This document shows, piece after piece, positions 7,557-15,168 of a stretch of 64,000 bases of DNA. This stretch comes from Bacillota bacterium (GTDB taxonomy: Bacteria > Bacillota > Clostridia > Oscillospirales > Oscillospiraceae), in NCBI GenBank assembly GCA_021770445.1, contig JAETQY010000009.1, forward strand, positions 19,677 to 83,676, given 5' to 3'. Below the pieces are notes generated by a model. The model was not told the DNA's origin and did no database searches. It was given only the letters and a program-made list of their open reading frames with translations. Position 1 is the stretch's first letter. Each line of letters starts with the position of its first letter. The position numbers and the translations under genes were made by a program.

Positions 7557-7625
7557 GATGAAATCCTCCTAACATTACCTGTTTACGGGGTCTGGAGTAG
7601 CCCCCAGGCCCCGCAACGTGTGTAT

Positions 7626-7829
7626 TCAGTTCTGGCTTTTCGGCTGTCTGCTCATTGGGAAGCCCAGCCCGCAGATGTAGCAGAAGCGGGCCCCGGGCGG
7701 GTGATCTGTGTTGTGGCAGGAAGGGCATACATAGGGAGCATTAACATCGGTGATGGATAGAGATGTGGTTTCCCCCCGCTTCGGCCAATTTGGGATAGTG
7801 ACAGTTTTGAGTGGTTGTCGCTCATACAT
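7626..7829 (-). CDS. Small zinc-ribbon protein
   Basis: This 67-residue protein carries two CxxC pairs (CPSCHN and CYICG) 15 residues apart, a one-finger zinc ribbon. ATG 7829 overlaps the end of the ASCH gene by 8 nt (ATGTATGA). The function is unknown. It is one of several Cys-rich small proteins in this operon. Confidence 0.65.
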   Translation of the reverse strand: MYERQPLKTVTIPNWPKRGETTSLSITDVNAPYVCPSCHNTDHPPGARFCYICGLGFPMSRQPKSQN

Positions 7830-8346
7830 CCAAACCACCTCCATCCCAATTCCATAGCCCCAGCTTTCCTTTCGCCTGGATCGGGGTAATGATCTTCATG
7901 TCTGAGAACTCCCAGGCGTACCGGCCTGGGGTCCAGTCTCCAAGGACAACTTCGACATCATCCGCTGTGTAGGTCAGTCCATTTTCAAGGCCAATGAAGG
8001 GCTCGTTTCCAAAACACCGAGGTTGATTACCATGAATGGCATTGATTTTGTGGCATCCGACCAGGTTGGCGGTGGCAATCACGCTCCCCGTCGGAAGGCC
8101 GTTCAGGATGCTCTCGATTTCCTTTTCTGTGTAGCACCCATGCAGTCCTTTGGAAACAGCATCAAAGAACATCAGCCGGTCTTGCTCTTCAGGAAAGAAT
8201 TTATTCAAGACTTGCGGCACCTTGGCAGCGGAAGCGTGGATGGCGATAGGCCCTCGGTAGGCTGTCGCCCAGGATCGGGTTTCATATTTTTTCACCCGAT
8301 GGGCCAGCAGGGATGTCCACGGCTGCTGAATCGTAATAGCTTTCAT
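7822..8346 (-). CDS. ASCH-domain protein
   Basis: The 174-residue protein opens with MKAITIQQPWTSLL, followed by KKYETRSWATAYRGPIAIHASA. This is the N-terminal signature of phage ASCH proteins, a PUA-like beta-barrel fold proposed to bind RNA or modified nucleotides; some members are N4-acetylcytidine amidohydrolases. The fold assignment is firm and the ligand is unknown. ATG 8346 follows AAGGAGGAACGCTGA. It is coupled to the zinc-ribbon gene downstream. Confidence 0.82.
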   Translation of the reverse strand: MKAITIQQPWTSLLAHRVKKYETRSWATAYRGPIAIHASAAKVPQVLNKFFPEEQDRLMFFDAVSKGLHGCYTEKEIESILNGLPTGSVIATANLVGCHKINAIHGNQPRCFGNEPFIGLENGLTYTADDVEVVLGDWTPGRYAWEFSDMKIITPIQAKGKLGLWNWDGGGLDV

Positions 8347-8360
8347 TCAGCGTTCCTCCT

Positions 8361-8507
8361 TCAGACCAGGAAACTCACAAGGAGCAACGCGCCGGATGCG
8401 ATGAAGAAAAATTTGCAATTCCGCTGATCTTCCCGATTCCCGGCCACGCCCCCTACGAAGGCCAGCGCAAGGCAGATGAGCAAAATCACTCTAAAAGCTG
8501 TCAGCAT
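8361..8507 (-). CDS. Small membrane protein, 48 aa
   Basis: ATG 8507 follows AGGAGGCTCCCGGGAA. The peptide has two hydrophobic stretches (about 4-22 and 32-48), separated by GNREDQRNCK, so it likely forms a two-helix membrane hairpin. It overlaps the upstream gene by 7 nt and stops 15 nt before the ASCH gene. Its function is unknown; the position in the middle of the operon does not suggest a holin. Confidence 0.6.
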   Translation of the reverse strand: MLTAFRVILLICLALAFVGGVAGNREDQRNCKFFFIASGALLLVSFLV

Positions 8508-8869
8508 TTCCCGGGAGCCTCCTTTCTGGACTCAGTAAGTGCCTTTGCGTGTTCCAGGGCCTCCATGTAGGGAGCAGCATATGACACTGGCATTTTCCCG
8601 CCACAATTCTTGCACCTGCAACTAATTTCTGTTTTGATGGTAGGAGGAATCGGCACCTCGACCCCCGAATTTTCCCGGCGCTTTTTTTCTGCTTCGATGC
8701 GTTTCCTCCAATCGAAGTCATGCAGCTTACAAGAGTTTATGCGGGCCGCATTTCTGCGGGTTTTCTCCTTCAGCTTTGCAAGCCTTTTATCGACGCCCTT
8801 TGGCCCATAGAAAAAGAGGAGGGCTGCCTTGTTTCTCCGCTCCCAAAATTCCCACTGTTTATCAGTCAA
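8501..8869 (-). CDS. Hypothetical zinc-ribbon protein, 122 aa
   Basis: TTG 8869 overlaps the preceding stop by 8 nt and follows GGCGGGGG. The protein has a basic helical N-terminal half and a CRCKNCGGK motif (about 93-101), with a helix PYMEALEHAKAL after it. No function can be given. Confidence 0.6.
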   Translation of the reverse strand: MTDKQWEFWERRNKAALLFFYGPKGVDKRLAKLKEKTRRNAARINSCKLHDFDWRKRIEAEKKRRENSGVEVPIPPTIKTEISCRCKNCGGKMPVSYAAPYMEALEHAKALTESRKEAPGKC

Positions 8870-9194
8870 GCGTATCCCCCGCCTTCCTGATCCCAGCAAG
8901 AGCCTTGTCCGCCATAGCCGCCACCTGGATCAATTCACAGGCACCCAGGATCGCCGCTTTCCTGATCTCATCGAGATAGTGAGGAAGATAGGTCAACTCA
9001 TCGGCCTTCACCTCGGTCCAGAAATGGCCGGTCTGCTGTTCCAGCTTCGTCATCTCTTCCCGAGCTTCCTCCAGCTCCTCTTTGATGAGCGCATAGCCCT
9101 CATGCGGGGAGTGGGCGGCGCCTCCATGCTCCGCCGCCGCCCGGTGGTACTCATCGCCCACCAGGGTCGTGACTTCCTTTATCAGTTTTTCCAC
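8862..9194 (-). CDS. Hypothetical helical protein, possibly MazG-like
   Basis: GTG 9194 has GGAGG about 9 nt upstream; longer in-frame starts lack one. The 110 residues are all-helical, with EGYALIKEELEEAREEM resembling the first metal-binding helix of MazG/dUTPase-type NTP pyrophosphohydrolases. A second EExxD motif is not evident, so the assignment is tentative. Confidence 0.55.
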   Translation of the reverse strand: MEKLIKEVTTLVGDEYHRAAAEHGGAAHSPHEGYALIKEELEEAREEMTKLEQQTGHFWTEVKADELTYLPHYLDEIRKAAILGACELIQVAAMADKALAGIRKAGDTLD

Positions 9195-9420
9195 TGACTG
9201 CTTCCTCCAATCTATCAAGCATCTTCAGGAGCAAAACGATTGCCCACGGTCTGCCGTCATCTGCTTTTTCACGGAATAGGTCAATTCCAAACTCCGAACT
9301 TACGGCCACATCTCCCTTCTTAGCCGATATGACCATCATGGGCTGTTCCTGGTGCGTGAGAATTTCAAGTTCCGCCCCATGCTCTTCAGCAATAGAGCGC
9401 AATTCTTTCAGGTCTATCAT
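9151..9420 (-). CDS. Hypothetical phage protein, 89 aa
   Basis: The protein begins MIDLKELRSIAEEHGAEL and has a beta-rich middle (MMVISAKKGDVAVSSEFG) and a C-terminal helix. It overlaps the next gene by 44 nt. The RBS for ATG 9420 is weak, so a GTG at 9438 is an alternative start. Function unknown. Confidence 0.55.
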   Translation of the reverse strand: MIDLKELRSIAEEHGAELEILTHQEQPMMVISAKKGDVAVSSEFGIDLFREKADDGRPWAIVLLLKMLDRLEEAVSGKTDKGSHDPGGR

Positions 9421-9421
9421 C

Positions 9422-9673
9422 TCAGCGTGCAACCCCACTTTCTCTCCACTGTTTTTCCAGGGTGCTCATACGGCAGATGATTTTGTCGCAGTTTTGGCAG
9501 TACGCCATTTCTCCGCCGGACTGCCTTTCCGCATTATCGTACATTTCCCCGTTTTCCTGCTCCTCGCCGCCAAAGCCACAGCACCACGGGATATTATAGA
9601 GCGTGGTTTTTGTGTAGATACCCTCGGTGCTTCCACAGTGCGGACAGCGGGTGATGGGTTTCCGTTTAGCCAT
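9422..9673 (-). CDS. Two-zinc-finger small protein, 83 aa
   Basis: ATG 9673 overlaps the HD-hydrolase stop by 8 nt (ATGGCTAA). Two Cys pairs, CPHC near residue 10 and CQNC near 62, plus WCCGFGG suggest a zinc-binding fold. The family is common among phages as Lar-like or hypothetical Cys-rich proteins. Function unknown. Confidence 0.6.
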   Translation of the reverse strand: MAKRKPITRCPHCGSTEGIYTKTTLYNIPWCCGFGGEEQENGEMYDNAERQSGGEMAYCQNCDKIICRMSTLEKQWRESGVAR

Positions 9674-10271
9674 CGCTTTCAGCCTCATCCAGATAGGTGG
9701 CCTGGAGGTCGGCAATATGGGTGAGCACCGCCAGCGGGAACTTCTCAAAGGCGTTCCCAACAGAGAAGCCGCCGCCCTTGAACTCGGTGTCGGAGAAGCC
9801 CATGTGCCACCGGATCGCCATAGCTTCCTCACGGGCCAGCTTCATAAAGCTGGAGATGATGTAGACGCTCTTCTCGCCGTGGCCGTATGGGAGTTGATCG
9901 TTGACCACATAGAAGGGGTACTGCTCCCATTTCCCTTGCTCGTTCTTCCGGTTCCGCATCTCCACGGAGTAGAAGTCGGCCTTGCAGATGTCGTGCAAGA
10001 GGCCGCAGATGGCGATGGTCTCCTCCTCCTTCTCAGACAGCTCAATAAAGGCGTCTGCTTCCTTATCCTGCCTGTTCAAAACGTACTGGTCGCGCAGGCG
10101 ATAATAGACGTGAATGCTGTGTTCCACCAGCCCGCCGGGGCGGGACAGGTGGAAGCGGGTGCTGGCCGGGGCCTCGAAGAAGTCAGTGGACTCCAGCCAC
10201 TTCAGGAACTCCTCGGACCCGGGGCGGGTGATGTTCTCGCGGTAGATTTCTAAAAACTTTTCTTTCATCAT
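9666..10271 (-). CDS. HD-domain hydrolase
   Basis: The 201-residue protein has the HD metal-site pattern: His in GLVEHSIHV (about 47-55), the His-Asp pair in GLLHDICK (about 90-97), and later HGEKS and IRWHMGF. HD proteins hydrolyse phosphoesters, including nucleotides. In phage replication operons they are often assigned to nucleotide metabolism, but the substrate is not shown. Two tandem ATGs (10271, 10268) follow GAAGGAG; the first is used. Confidence 0.85.
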   Translation of the reverse strand: MMKEKFLEIYRENITRPGSEEFLKWLESTDFFEAPASTRFHLSRPGGLVEHSIHVYYRLRDQYVLNRQDKEADAFIELSEKEEETIAICGLLHDICKADFYSVEMRNRKNEQGKWEQYPFYVVNDQLPYGHGEKSVYIISSFMKLAREEAMAIRWHMGFSDTEFKGGGFSVGNAFEKFPLAVLTHIADLQATYLDEAESDG

Positions 10272-10299
10272 AGGTACTCCTTCAAATGTAATCATCAGG

Positions 10300-11352
10300 T
10301 CAGTTCCACAAGCTGACCTGGGTTGAGTCTCTTTTTTTGTCTAAGTCATGTTTGGCCTTAAAGGCCCGATATGCCCTGGTGTATTCATAGGCGGGAGCGA
10401 AAATCTTTTTCACAGCAGTTGCGAGGCCGGGGTCCAATTTCTCTGCAACCTCCAGTTCTTGCTCAAAGCGACTCCCAAACGGGCAACACGCACACCCTGT
10501 TCTTTTGAAGCCATGCTTTTCGTAAAGGTCAGAGTGAATAACTTCACGGATATGGCAGTACAGCTCCTTGTCCTGATCGGTCAAGTAAAAGATAGGGCGA
10601 AATTGAGCGGCCTCACATTTCCTGGATGCTTCAGAGAAACAGCTATTGTATGCGGTGGCCCTTGCTCCCCCTTCCGCCTTCCTGATCCCGACCATGTTGA
10701 TGGTGGCTTTTATCTGGCGGATGTAGTCATGGGCAACATCCTTTTTGGCGCCCTTACAGCAACCGTCTGAAATGAGGAAGTCCGGTGGGTTTGCAACCAT
10801 GAACTCTTTGAGCAACCTGCACTTGTCTATGTTCGTCATGCTTCCGGGGCCCCATGCGTTACACCACCAGCGCAACGCAGCCTTGCAGTTTGGGTAGCGG
10901 GCGTAAAGAACATCGAACGGCTCATCCTCCCACTGGAAACCGTGAGCCTGGAGGCGGCTGATAAACTGGCTGATCTGCTTCGACATGAAGGGCTGTCCAA
11001 AGGTTTTGCACCCAATGGGTACAGGGGTTTTCGCCCTTATCCGCTCGATTGATATTCCGTACTTTTTTTCCAGATAGTCCAGGTGGTTTTTTGTGGCTGT
11101 GTACTCCAGGCCGGTATTAAACCACACATAATGCAGCTTGGCGTCTGGATAGTTTTTTTCCGGCTCTAAGGCTTGGATCAAATCCAGCATTACGTCGCTG
11201 TCTGATCCTCCTGATAAAGATACAACCGCGCATTGTGACCGGAACATCAGGTTTGCGTGTGTTTTTCTGATTGCGCTTTGTATCCGTTCAACAAATTCTG
11301 GATTATCGGAGCGCATAGCCTCGAAAATCGTCAAAAACACTTCAACATTCAT
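10300..11352 (-). CDS. PAPS-reductase-like PP-loop protein
   Basis: The 350-residue protein has the PP-loop SGGSDS (47-52) of the adenine-nucleotide alpha-hydrolase fold and a C-terminal Cys cluster with GCACCPFG (about 288-295), plus several other Cys residues. Phage members are annotated as phosphoadenosine-phosphosulfate reductase family and resemble DndC. True APS/PAPS reduction is doubtful without other sulfur genes; activation of a base or tRNA is another option. ATG overlaps the preceding TAA by 1 nt. Confidence 0.8.
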   Translation of the reverse strand: MNVEVFLTIFEAMRSDNPEFVERIQSAIRKTHANLMFRSQCAVVSLSGGSDSDVMLDLIQALEPEKNYPDAKLHYVWFNTGLEYTATKNHLDYLEKKYGISIERIRAKTPVPIGCKTFGQPFMSKQISQFISRLQAHGFQWEDEPFDVLYARYPNCKAALRWWCNAWGPGSMTNIDKCRLLKEFMVANPPDFLISDGCCKGAKKDVAHDYIRQIKATINMVGIRKAEGGARATAYNSCFSEASRKCEAAQFRPIFYLTDQDKELYCHIREVIHSDLYEKHGFKRTGCACCPFGSRFEQELEVAEKLDPGLATAVKKIFAPAYEYTRAYRAFKAKHDLDKKRDSTQVSLWN

Positions 11353-12248
11353 TACTCTTCCTCGGCCTCAGAGCCGCCATAGGGATCGCCTTCCTCGCCA
11401 TAGGGGTAATCCCCATCCCCGGGGTGGTCCAGCAGTTCCCCGGCCTTCTCAGCGCCTTCCTGGGGCTCTCCCTCGCCGGGCTCCTGGGGATCATCCTTCT
11501 CAGCGTCCGGGTTGCTCATGCGGAAGATGACCTCATCACAGTCCTCGCACATGATGACGATAGCATCCGGGGCCTCGACGCAGACCAGAGAGTGACCGAC
11601 ATGGGGTTCCAGGGTTTCCACCGAAGCATAGAAGGGGCTGGTGTCCCCGGTGGCAGAGGACAGGATCACTTTGCCGCCCTTGTCCCGGACAGTGTAGTTG
11701 CCCATCGCCTCCATGACGCTCATCTCAGCGTCGATGAAGTCCTTCAGCCAGTTGAAGGCTTCCCGCTGCTGTTCCAGATCGTCGGCCGGCTCATCGTCCC
11801 CCACCTCATGGAACTCGGCATCAACGACCCCGGGCGGGAGAGCGCGGGGCTCAGAGGGACCGCCGCCCTTCTCATTGTCGAAGAGGGAGCTCTGGCCGTC
11901 ATCAATCGGGCGCATGACGTAGGTGCAAGTTTCCTGATCCCACACCAGCTCATAGTTGCCGGAGAGGGTCCCGGTCTTTTTCTCCTTCCGCTGGATCACC
12001 GCCGTGACCGTGTGATCGAACTTCGGCTTGGTGATGGCGCGGGTCTGCTGGCCGATGCCCTTAACGGTGAAGTCCGGGGCGGAGTCCGGGGTCAGGGTGA
12101 TCTTCACCTTCACATTGACCTCGGCGGTGTCCTGGCTGGTATCGCTCATCCCCTGGAGGGTGGCGCGGATCACCTGGTCGAAGTCAGAGCAGAGAGCGTT
12201 GAAGGTATTGCTCTTCAGAGAGATAGGCAGATCGTTTGTTTGGCACAT
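11352..12248 (-). CDS. Hypothetical acidic phage protein, 298 aa
   Basis: The N-terminal 110 residues look beta-rich (VNVKVKITLTPDS, TKPKFDHTVTAVIQ). The middle contains FNWLKDFIDAEMS, a CEDCDEVIF motif lies near 235, and the last 50 residues are almost only D, E, G and P. No family is recognised. ATG 12248 follows ATAGGAGGATAAA. It sits between the PAPS-reductase-like gene and a set of Cys-rich proteins. Confidence 0.65.
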   Translation of the reverse strand: MCQTNDLPISLKSNTFNALCSDFDQVIRATLQGMSDTSQDTAEVNVKVKITLTPDSAPDFTVKGIGQQTRAITKPKFDHTVTAVIQRKEKKTGTLSGNYELVWDQETCTYVMRPIDDGQSSLFDNEKGGGPSEPRALPPGVVDAEFHEVGDDEPADDLEQQREAFNWLKDFIDAEMSVMEAMGNYTVRDKGGKVILSSATGDTSPFYASVETLEPHVGHSLVCVEAPDAIVIMCEDCDEVIFRMSNPDAEKDDPQEPGEGEPQEGAEKAGELLDHPGDGDYPYGEEGDPYGGSEAEEE

Positions 12249-12260
12249 GATTTTATCCTC

Positions 12261-12491
12261 CTATGTGTGTTTTTTGATGTATTGGTTCCGGCAGTATTCG
12301 CAGCAGAAGTCCCGCCAGGAGTTGTGAACTTTACAGGATGTCCAGCCCATACCGAAGAGCCGCCCCTGCACCCCTTTGTAGTCCGGGGTGGAGTCATCAA
12401 ACGGGAAGCGTTCCTGATGCCCGCAGGAATCGCAGGTGCATACCACATCGCCTTCGCCGTGGATTTCGCTCCAGTCGATTTCCTTACTCAT
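12261..12491 (-). CDS. Small Cys-rich protein, 76 aa
   Basis: ATG 12491 overlaps the previous stop by 8 nt. Cys pairs occur in CTCDSCGHQ (about 18-26) and DFCCEYCRNQY, so a zinc-ribbon fold is likely. Function unknown. Confidence 0.6.
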   Translation of the reverse strand: MSKEIDWSEIHGEGDVVCTCDSCGHQERFPFDDSTPDYKGVQGRLFGMGWTSCKVHNSWRDFCCEYCRNQYIKKHT

Positions 12492-12855
12492 CAACCTCTT
12501 CCTCCATCCACGCCTCCATGGCTTCGGCACAGTGAGAACCTTCGCACATGACAGGTTCTCCGCCGTAACAGTGAACTCCCCGGCTTTCTTCAGGAAGCGG
12601 GCAGTAATTACAGAGTTTGTCATCCAGCATATTGGCAATCTCTTCAGCGGATATACCGCTGTAATACTCCCCGTTGGTGAGACGTTCTGCCACATATACA
12701 GCGCCTCTTTCGATGTATAGCCGCGCAAGCCCTAACTGCCACGCCTGGCACCATCCTCGATGCTGGGTCTTTCCGTTCACGATGAAACACTCATGCTGGA
12801 AGAACTCATCCAGGCTTGTGACCAGCTTCCCTTTCTTGTACTTCCGTTTGCTCAT
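12484..12855 (-). CDS. Hypothetical Cys-containing protein, 123 aa
   Basis: The protein begins MSKRKYKKGKLVTSLDEFFQHECFIV and contains CNYCPLPEES, HCYGGEPVMCEGSHC and an acidic end. The Cys/His spacing suggests metal binding. The N-terminus (LDEFFQHECFIVNGKTQHRGW) is a recurrent phage motif without known function. ATG 12855 overlaps the rusA stop by 4 nt. Confidence 0.62.
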   Translation of the reverse strand: MSKRKYKKGKLVTSLDEFFQHECFIVNGKTQHRGWCQAWQLGLARLYIERGAVYVAERLTNGEYYSGISAEEIANMLDDKLCNYCPLPEESRGVHCYGGEPVMCEGSHCAEAMEAWMEEEVDE

Positions 12856-13307
12856 CCAGGACCGCCCCCTTCCAGTGATTCTGGAACCGCCGCCGGCCGG
12901 ATGACCACGGCCACCCGGGGACGCCTGGAGTAAAACTTCCTGATCTGTGCGTCCACCACCTGGGCATCGTCCTTGTAGGCCACCTGGTTTAAGCTGTCCG
13001 CGACGATCTTCAGGATGTTGTCATTGTCCGGCTTCGTCGTGGGCCGGATCACCCCGGCCTCCATGAGCCGTTGCTGTTTCTTGGACTTGCTGGAGGGGAT
13101 CGGGTAGTAGGCCACCACCCGGAGGTCCAGCATCGCGCCGTCCTCAAACCTGGCTTCGCCGCATTGGCGCTGATACTCGGTTTTGACCAGGTTCTCATAA
13201 AGAACGGTGTCTTTCGGGGTTGTGGCCTTGGCGTGTCCGGCGACGGTGGAGAAGCGCGGTCGGCCTTTCCCCTTCGGCGGTCCGGGGACTACAAACTTAA
13301 CTTCCAT
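12852..13307 (-). CDS. rusA: RusA-type Holliday junction resolvase
   Basis: The 151-residue protein has the RusA core: an N-terminal strand and loop (EVKFVVPGPPKGKGRPRF), then the acidic cluster KPDNDNILKIVAD (93-104) and KDDAQVVD (112-119), whose Asp residues bind Mg2+. RusA cuts four-way junctions arising in phage recombination and replication, before packaging. ATG 13307 follows GAGGAAG and overlaps the small upstream gene by 11 nt. Confidence 0.9.
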   Translation of the reverse strand: MEVKFVVPGPPKGKGRPRFSTVAGHAKATTPKDTVLYENLVKTEYQRQCGEARFEDGAMLDLRVVAYYPIPSSKSKKQQRLMEAGVIRPTTKPDNDNILKIVADSLNQVAYKDDAQVVDAQIRKFYSRRPRVAVVIRPAAVPESLEGGGPG

Positions 13308-13467
13308 TCTTGGCTTCCTCGTATTCGACGTAGTAATCGTATGACTTCTTGCTGTCCCGCTCGGACTTGGTGATCTGGACAGCATAGCCATTCTTCAGCA
13401 GGATGGAGGCCAGCGCCAGCCTGTCATCCGCCGCGCCGATTTTGACCTTGTTTTTCATGCCACTCAT
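13297..13467 (-). CDS. Small hypothetical protein, 56 aa
   Basis: ATG 13467 overlaps the DnaC-like stop by 4 nt (ATGA). The protein reads MSGMKNKVKIGAADDRLALA and ends in a Tyr/Glu-rich helix. It has coding character and tight spacing on both sides. Function unknown. Confidence 0.6.
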   Translation of the reverse strand: MSGMKNKVKIGAADDRLALASILLKNGYAVQITKSERDSKKSYDYYVEYEEAKNGS

Positions 13468-14348
13468 ACAGCGCCCTCCAAAAATTTCTCCATATCGTCA
13501 TATCGCCTGGAGGCTTCAGCTTTCCTCCAGGAATGGCCCTTGAACTCCATGGGGTAACAGACCTCAAAAATGCGGTCATAGATACGGCTATACCGGATGT
13601 CCGTACACCCCATCATCTCATCCATGGACAGGTTGGTGGTCAGGATCATGGGCAGCCTTGCGCGGTATCGGCTGTCGATGATGTCATAGACCCGCTCCAG
13701 GGCGTAGTCTGTTCCCCGCTCGGCGCCCAGGTCATCAATAATCAGCAGCTTTGCCCGGTTCAGCCGATCCGTGAAATTCATAGCCTCTTCCCGGTTGCTC
13801 AGGTGGACAGAGCCGATAATCTTGATGAACGAGGTCATCACTGTGGGCACCTTCCGGTCAAGAAGGTAATTGGCGATGCAGGCGGCAGAGTAGGTCTTGC
13901 CAGTCCCGACGCCACCATAGAACAATAGGCCCTGGTTCTTTTCCTTCATCTCATCGAAGTTTTCCGCATAGCGGCGGCAAAGGCGAAGGTTCCGTGTGTT
14001 GTTTTGGGTTTGCTTGAAGTTGGAGAAGGTGGACTCCCTGAACTTATCATCCATCAGGGAACTGATCCGCAGCCTCTTGATCTTCTCCATATCACGCTGG
14101 GCCTCTTCATCCCTCCGACGCCGTTCCTCAGCCTCCTGCATACATTTACAGCTTGTCGCCACCAGTATGGGCTCTGGTGAGAATCCGGTTTTAAGCCACA
14201 TCTGCTTTTTGGTGTGGCACTTTCCGCAGTAGAGAAGGCCATCTTCTCCAGCGTAGTCCTGCGGGCCGCTGGACTTGGCCGCGTCCTGGCGCTGGGCCTC
14301 CAGACTCCGGGCAGCAATCGACCGCATCAGGTCTGTCATATCGTTCAT
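13464..14348 (-). CDS. dnaC: DnaC-type helicase loader, AAA+ ATPase
   Basis: The 294-residue protein has an N-terminal Cys cluster (YCGKCHTKK at 40-48 and CKCM at 67-70), Walker A GGVGTGKT (145-152), Walker B LLIIDDLG (201-208) and sensor-1 ILTTNLS. This is the phage/host DnaC loader layout, which places the replicative helicase at the origin. It lies directly after the initiator gene (1-nt overlap), the usual order in DnaD/DnaC-type phage replication modules. The phage has no visible helicase, so it presumably recruits the host DnaB. Confidence 0.88.
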   Translation of the reverse strand: MNDMTDLMRSIAARSLEAQRQDAAKSSGPQDYAGEDGLLYCGKCHTKKQMWLKTGFSPEPILVATSCKCMQEAEERRRRDEEAQRDMEKIKRLRISSLMDDKFRESTFSNFKQTQNNTRNLRLCRRYAENFDEMKEKNQGLLFYGGVGTGKTYSAACIANYLLDRKVPTVMTSFIKIIGSVHLSNREEAMNFTDRLNRAKLLIIDDLGAERGTDYALERVYDIIDSRYRARLPMILTTNLSMDEMMGCTDIRYSRIYDRIFEVCYPMEFKGHSWRKAEASRRYDDMEKFLEGAV

Positions 14349-15121
14349 CAGCCGTCACTCCCTTCAAATCCTTTGAATGGATTGCCCTCAATAGTGCTCT
14401 GCTTCTCAATCGCACCTGGGTATCGCTCCTTCACTCGGTCAACGACCCAGCTCAGGATTGCTCGGTAATCGTCCTTGTAAGACCGCCCTTTGGACCCCTT
14501 GTAAAGGTCCAGTTCTTGGATCATCAGCTTTGCGGCTTTCTCCCCGTATTCAGCGCATAGCTTCTGGTATTCCCGCTCAGTCAGGTGGACAAATTCGGCC
14601 ATCCGAACGGTCTCCCGCTTCGGCTTTTTCCGGCCCGGTGTGGCTTTTTCCTCCTGATCCCCCGTGTCCTGCGGGGGCTCATCGGGCTTTGAGGCGGGCG
14701 GGGCTTCCTGGGGCTCCTCCTGCGGCGACGGGTCCGGTTCGTGGTCTCCCTTGTTCCTGGAGCGTTCGAGCCGTTTCCTCTTGGCGTCGTAGTCCTTCTT
14801 CTTTCGGAATTTGTACCACTGTTCCTGCCAGTCTGACCAGTCGTGGAGGTATATGCACCCTTCCACATCATCCAGCCATCCAGAATTGAAAAGCGCAGTT
14901 ACTACCTCATCAAGCGGGAGCTGGGTCTTTCCTGAGAGGACTTCGGCAATATCGTCCCTGTCGGCGTCCTCGATCCTGCCGTTTTCATCCGCATTGTTGA
15001 GCCCCCAAAACCACAGGAAATTCAGGATACCCAGCGCCTCGGCTTTGGAGCAGTTCAGCATCTTGGACATCCGCCGCAACTTTTTTCCGTCAACGTGATC
15101 GTGAACGCTGATCCAGGCCAT
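14348..15121 (-). CDS. Phage replication initiator (replisome organiser)
   Basis: In this 257-residue protein the first 110 residues form a winged-helix-like N-terminus (MAWISVHDHVDGKKL, AEALGILNFLWFWGLNN). A low-complexity Pro/Glu/Lys linker (about 125-165) follows, then a C-terminal helical domain (FVHLTEREYQKLCAEYG, YKDDYRAILSWVVDR) typical of phage replisome organisers paired with DnaC loaders. The phage origin often lies inside such linkers; the codons here are repetitive but no clear iterons were seen. Confidence 0.8.
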   Translation of the reverse strand: MAWISVHDHVDGKKLRRMSKMLNCSKAEALGILNFLWFWGLNNADENGRIEDADRDDIAEVLSGKTQLPLDEVVTALFNSGWLDDVEGCIYLHDWSDWQEQWYKFRKKKDYDAKRKRLERSRNKGDHEPDPSPQEEPQEAPPASKPDEPPQDTGDQEEKATPGRKKPKRETVRMAEFVHLTEREYQKLCAEYGEKAAKLMIQELDLYKGSKGRSYKDDYRAILSWVVDRVKERYPGAIEKQSTIEGNPFKGFEGSDG

Positions 15122-15168
15122 TTAATCACCTACCTTCGGAGGGGGACGGAAACCGTCCCCCTGGAGTA

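Noticed and set aside
8361-8507. Holin call for the small two-helix protein
   Set aside because: It lies in the early/ASCH region with no endolysin next to it; lysis genes are expected left of the window.
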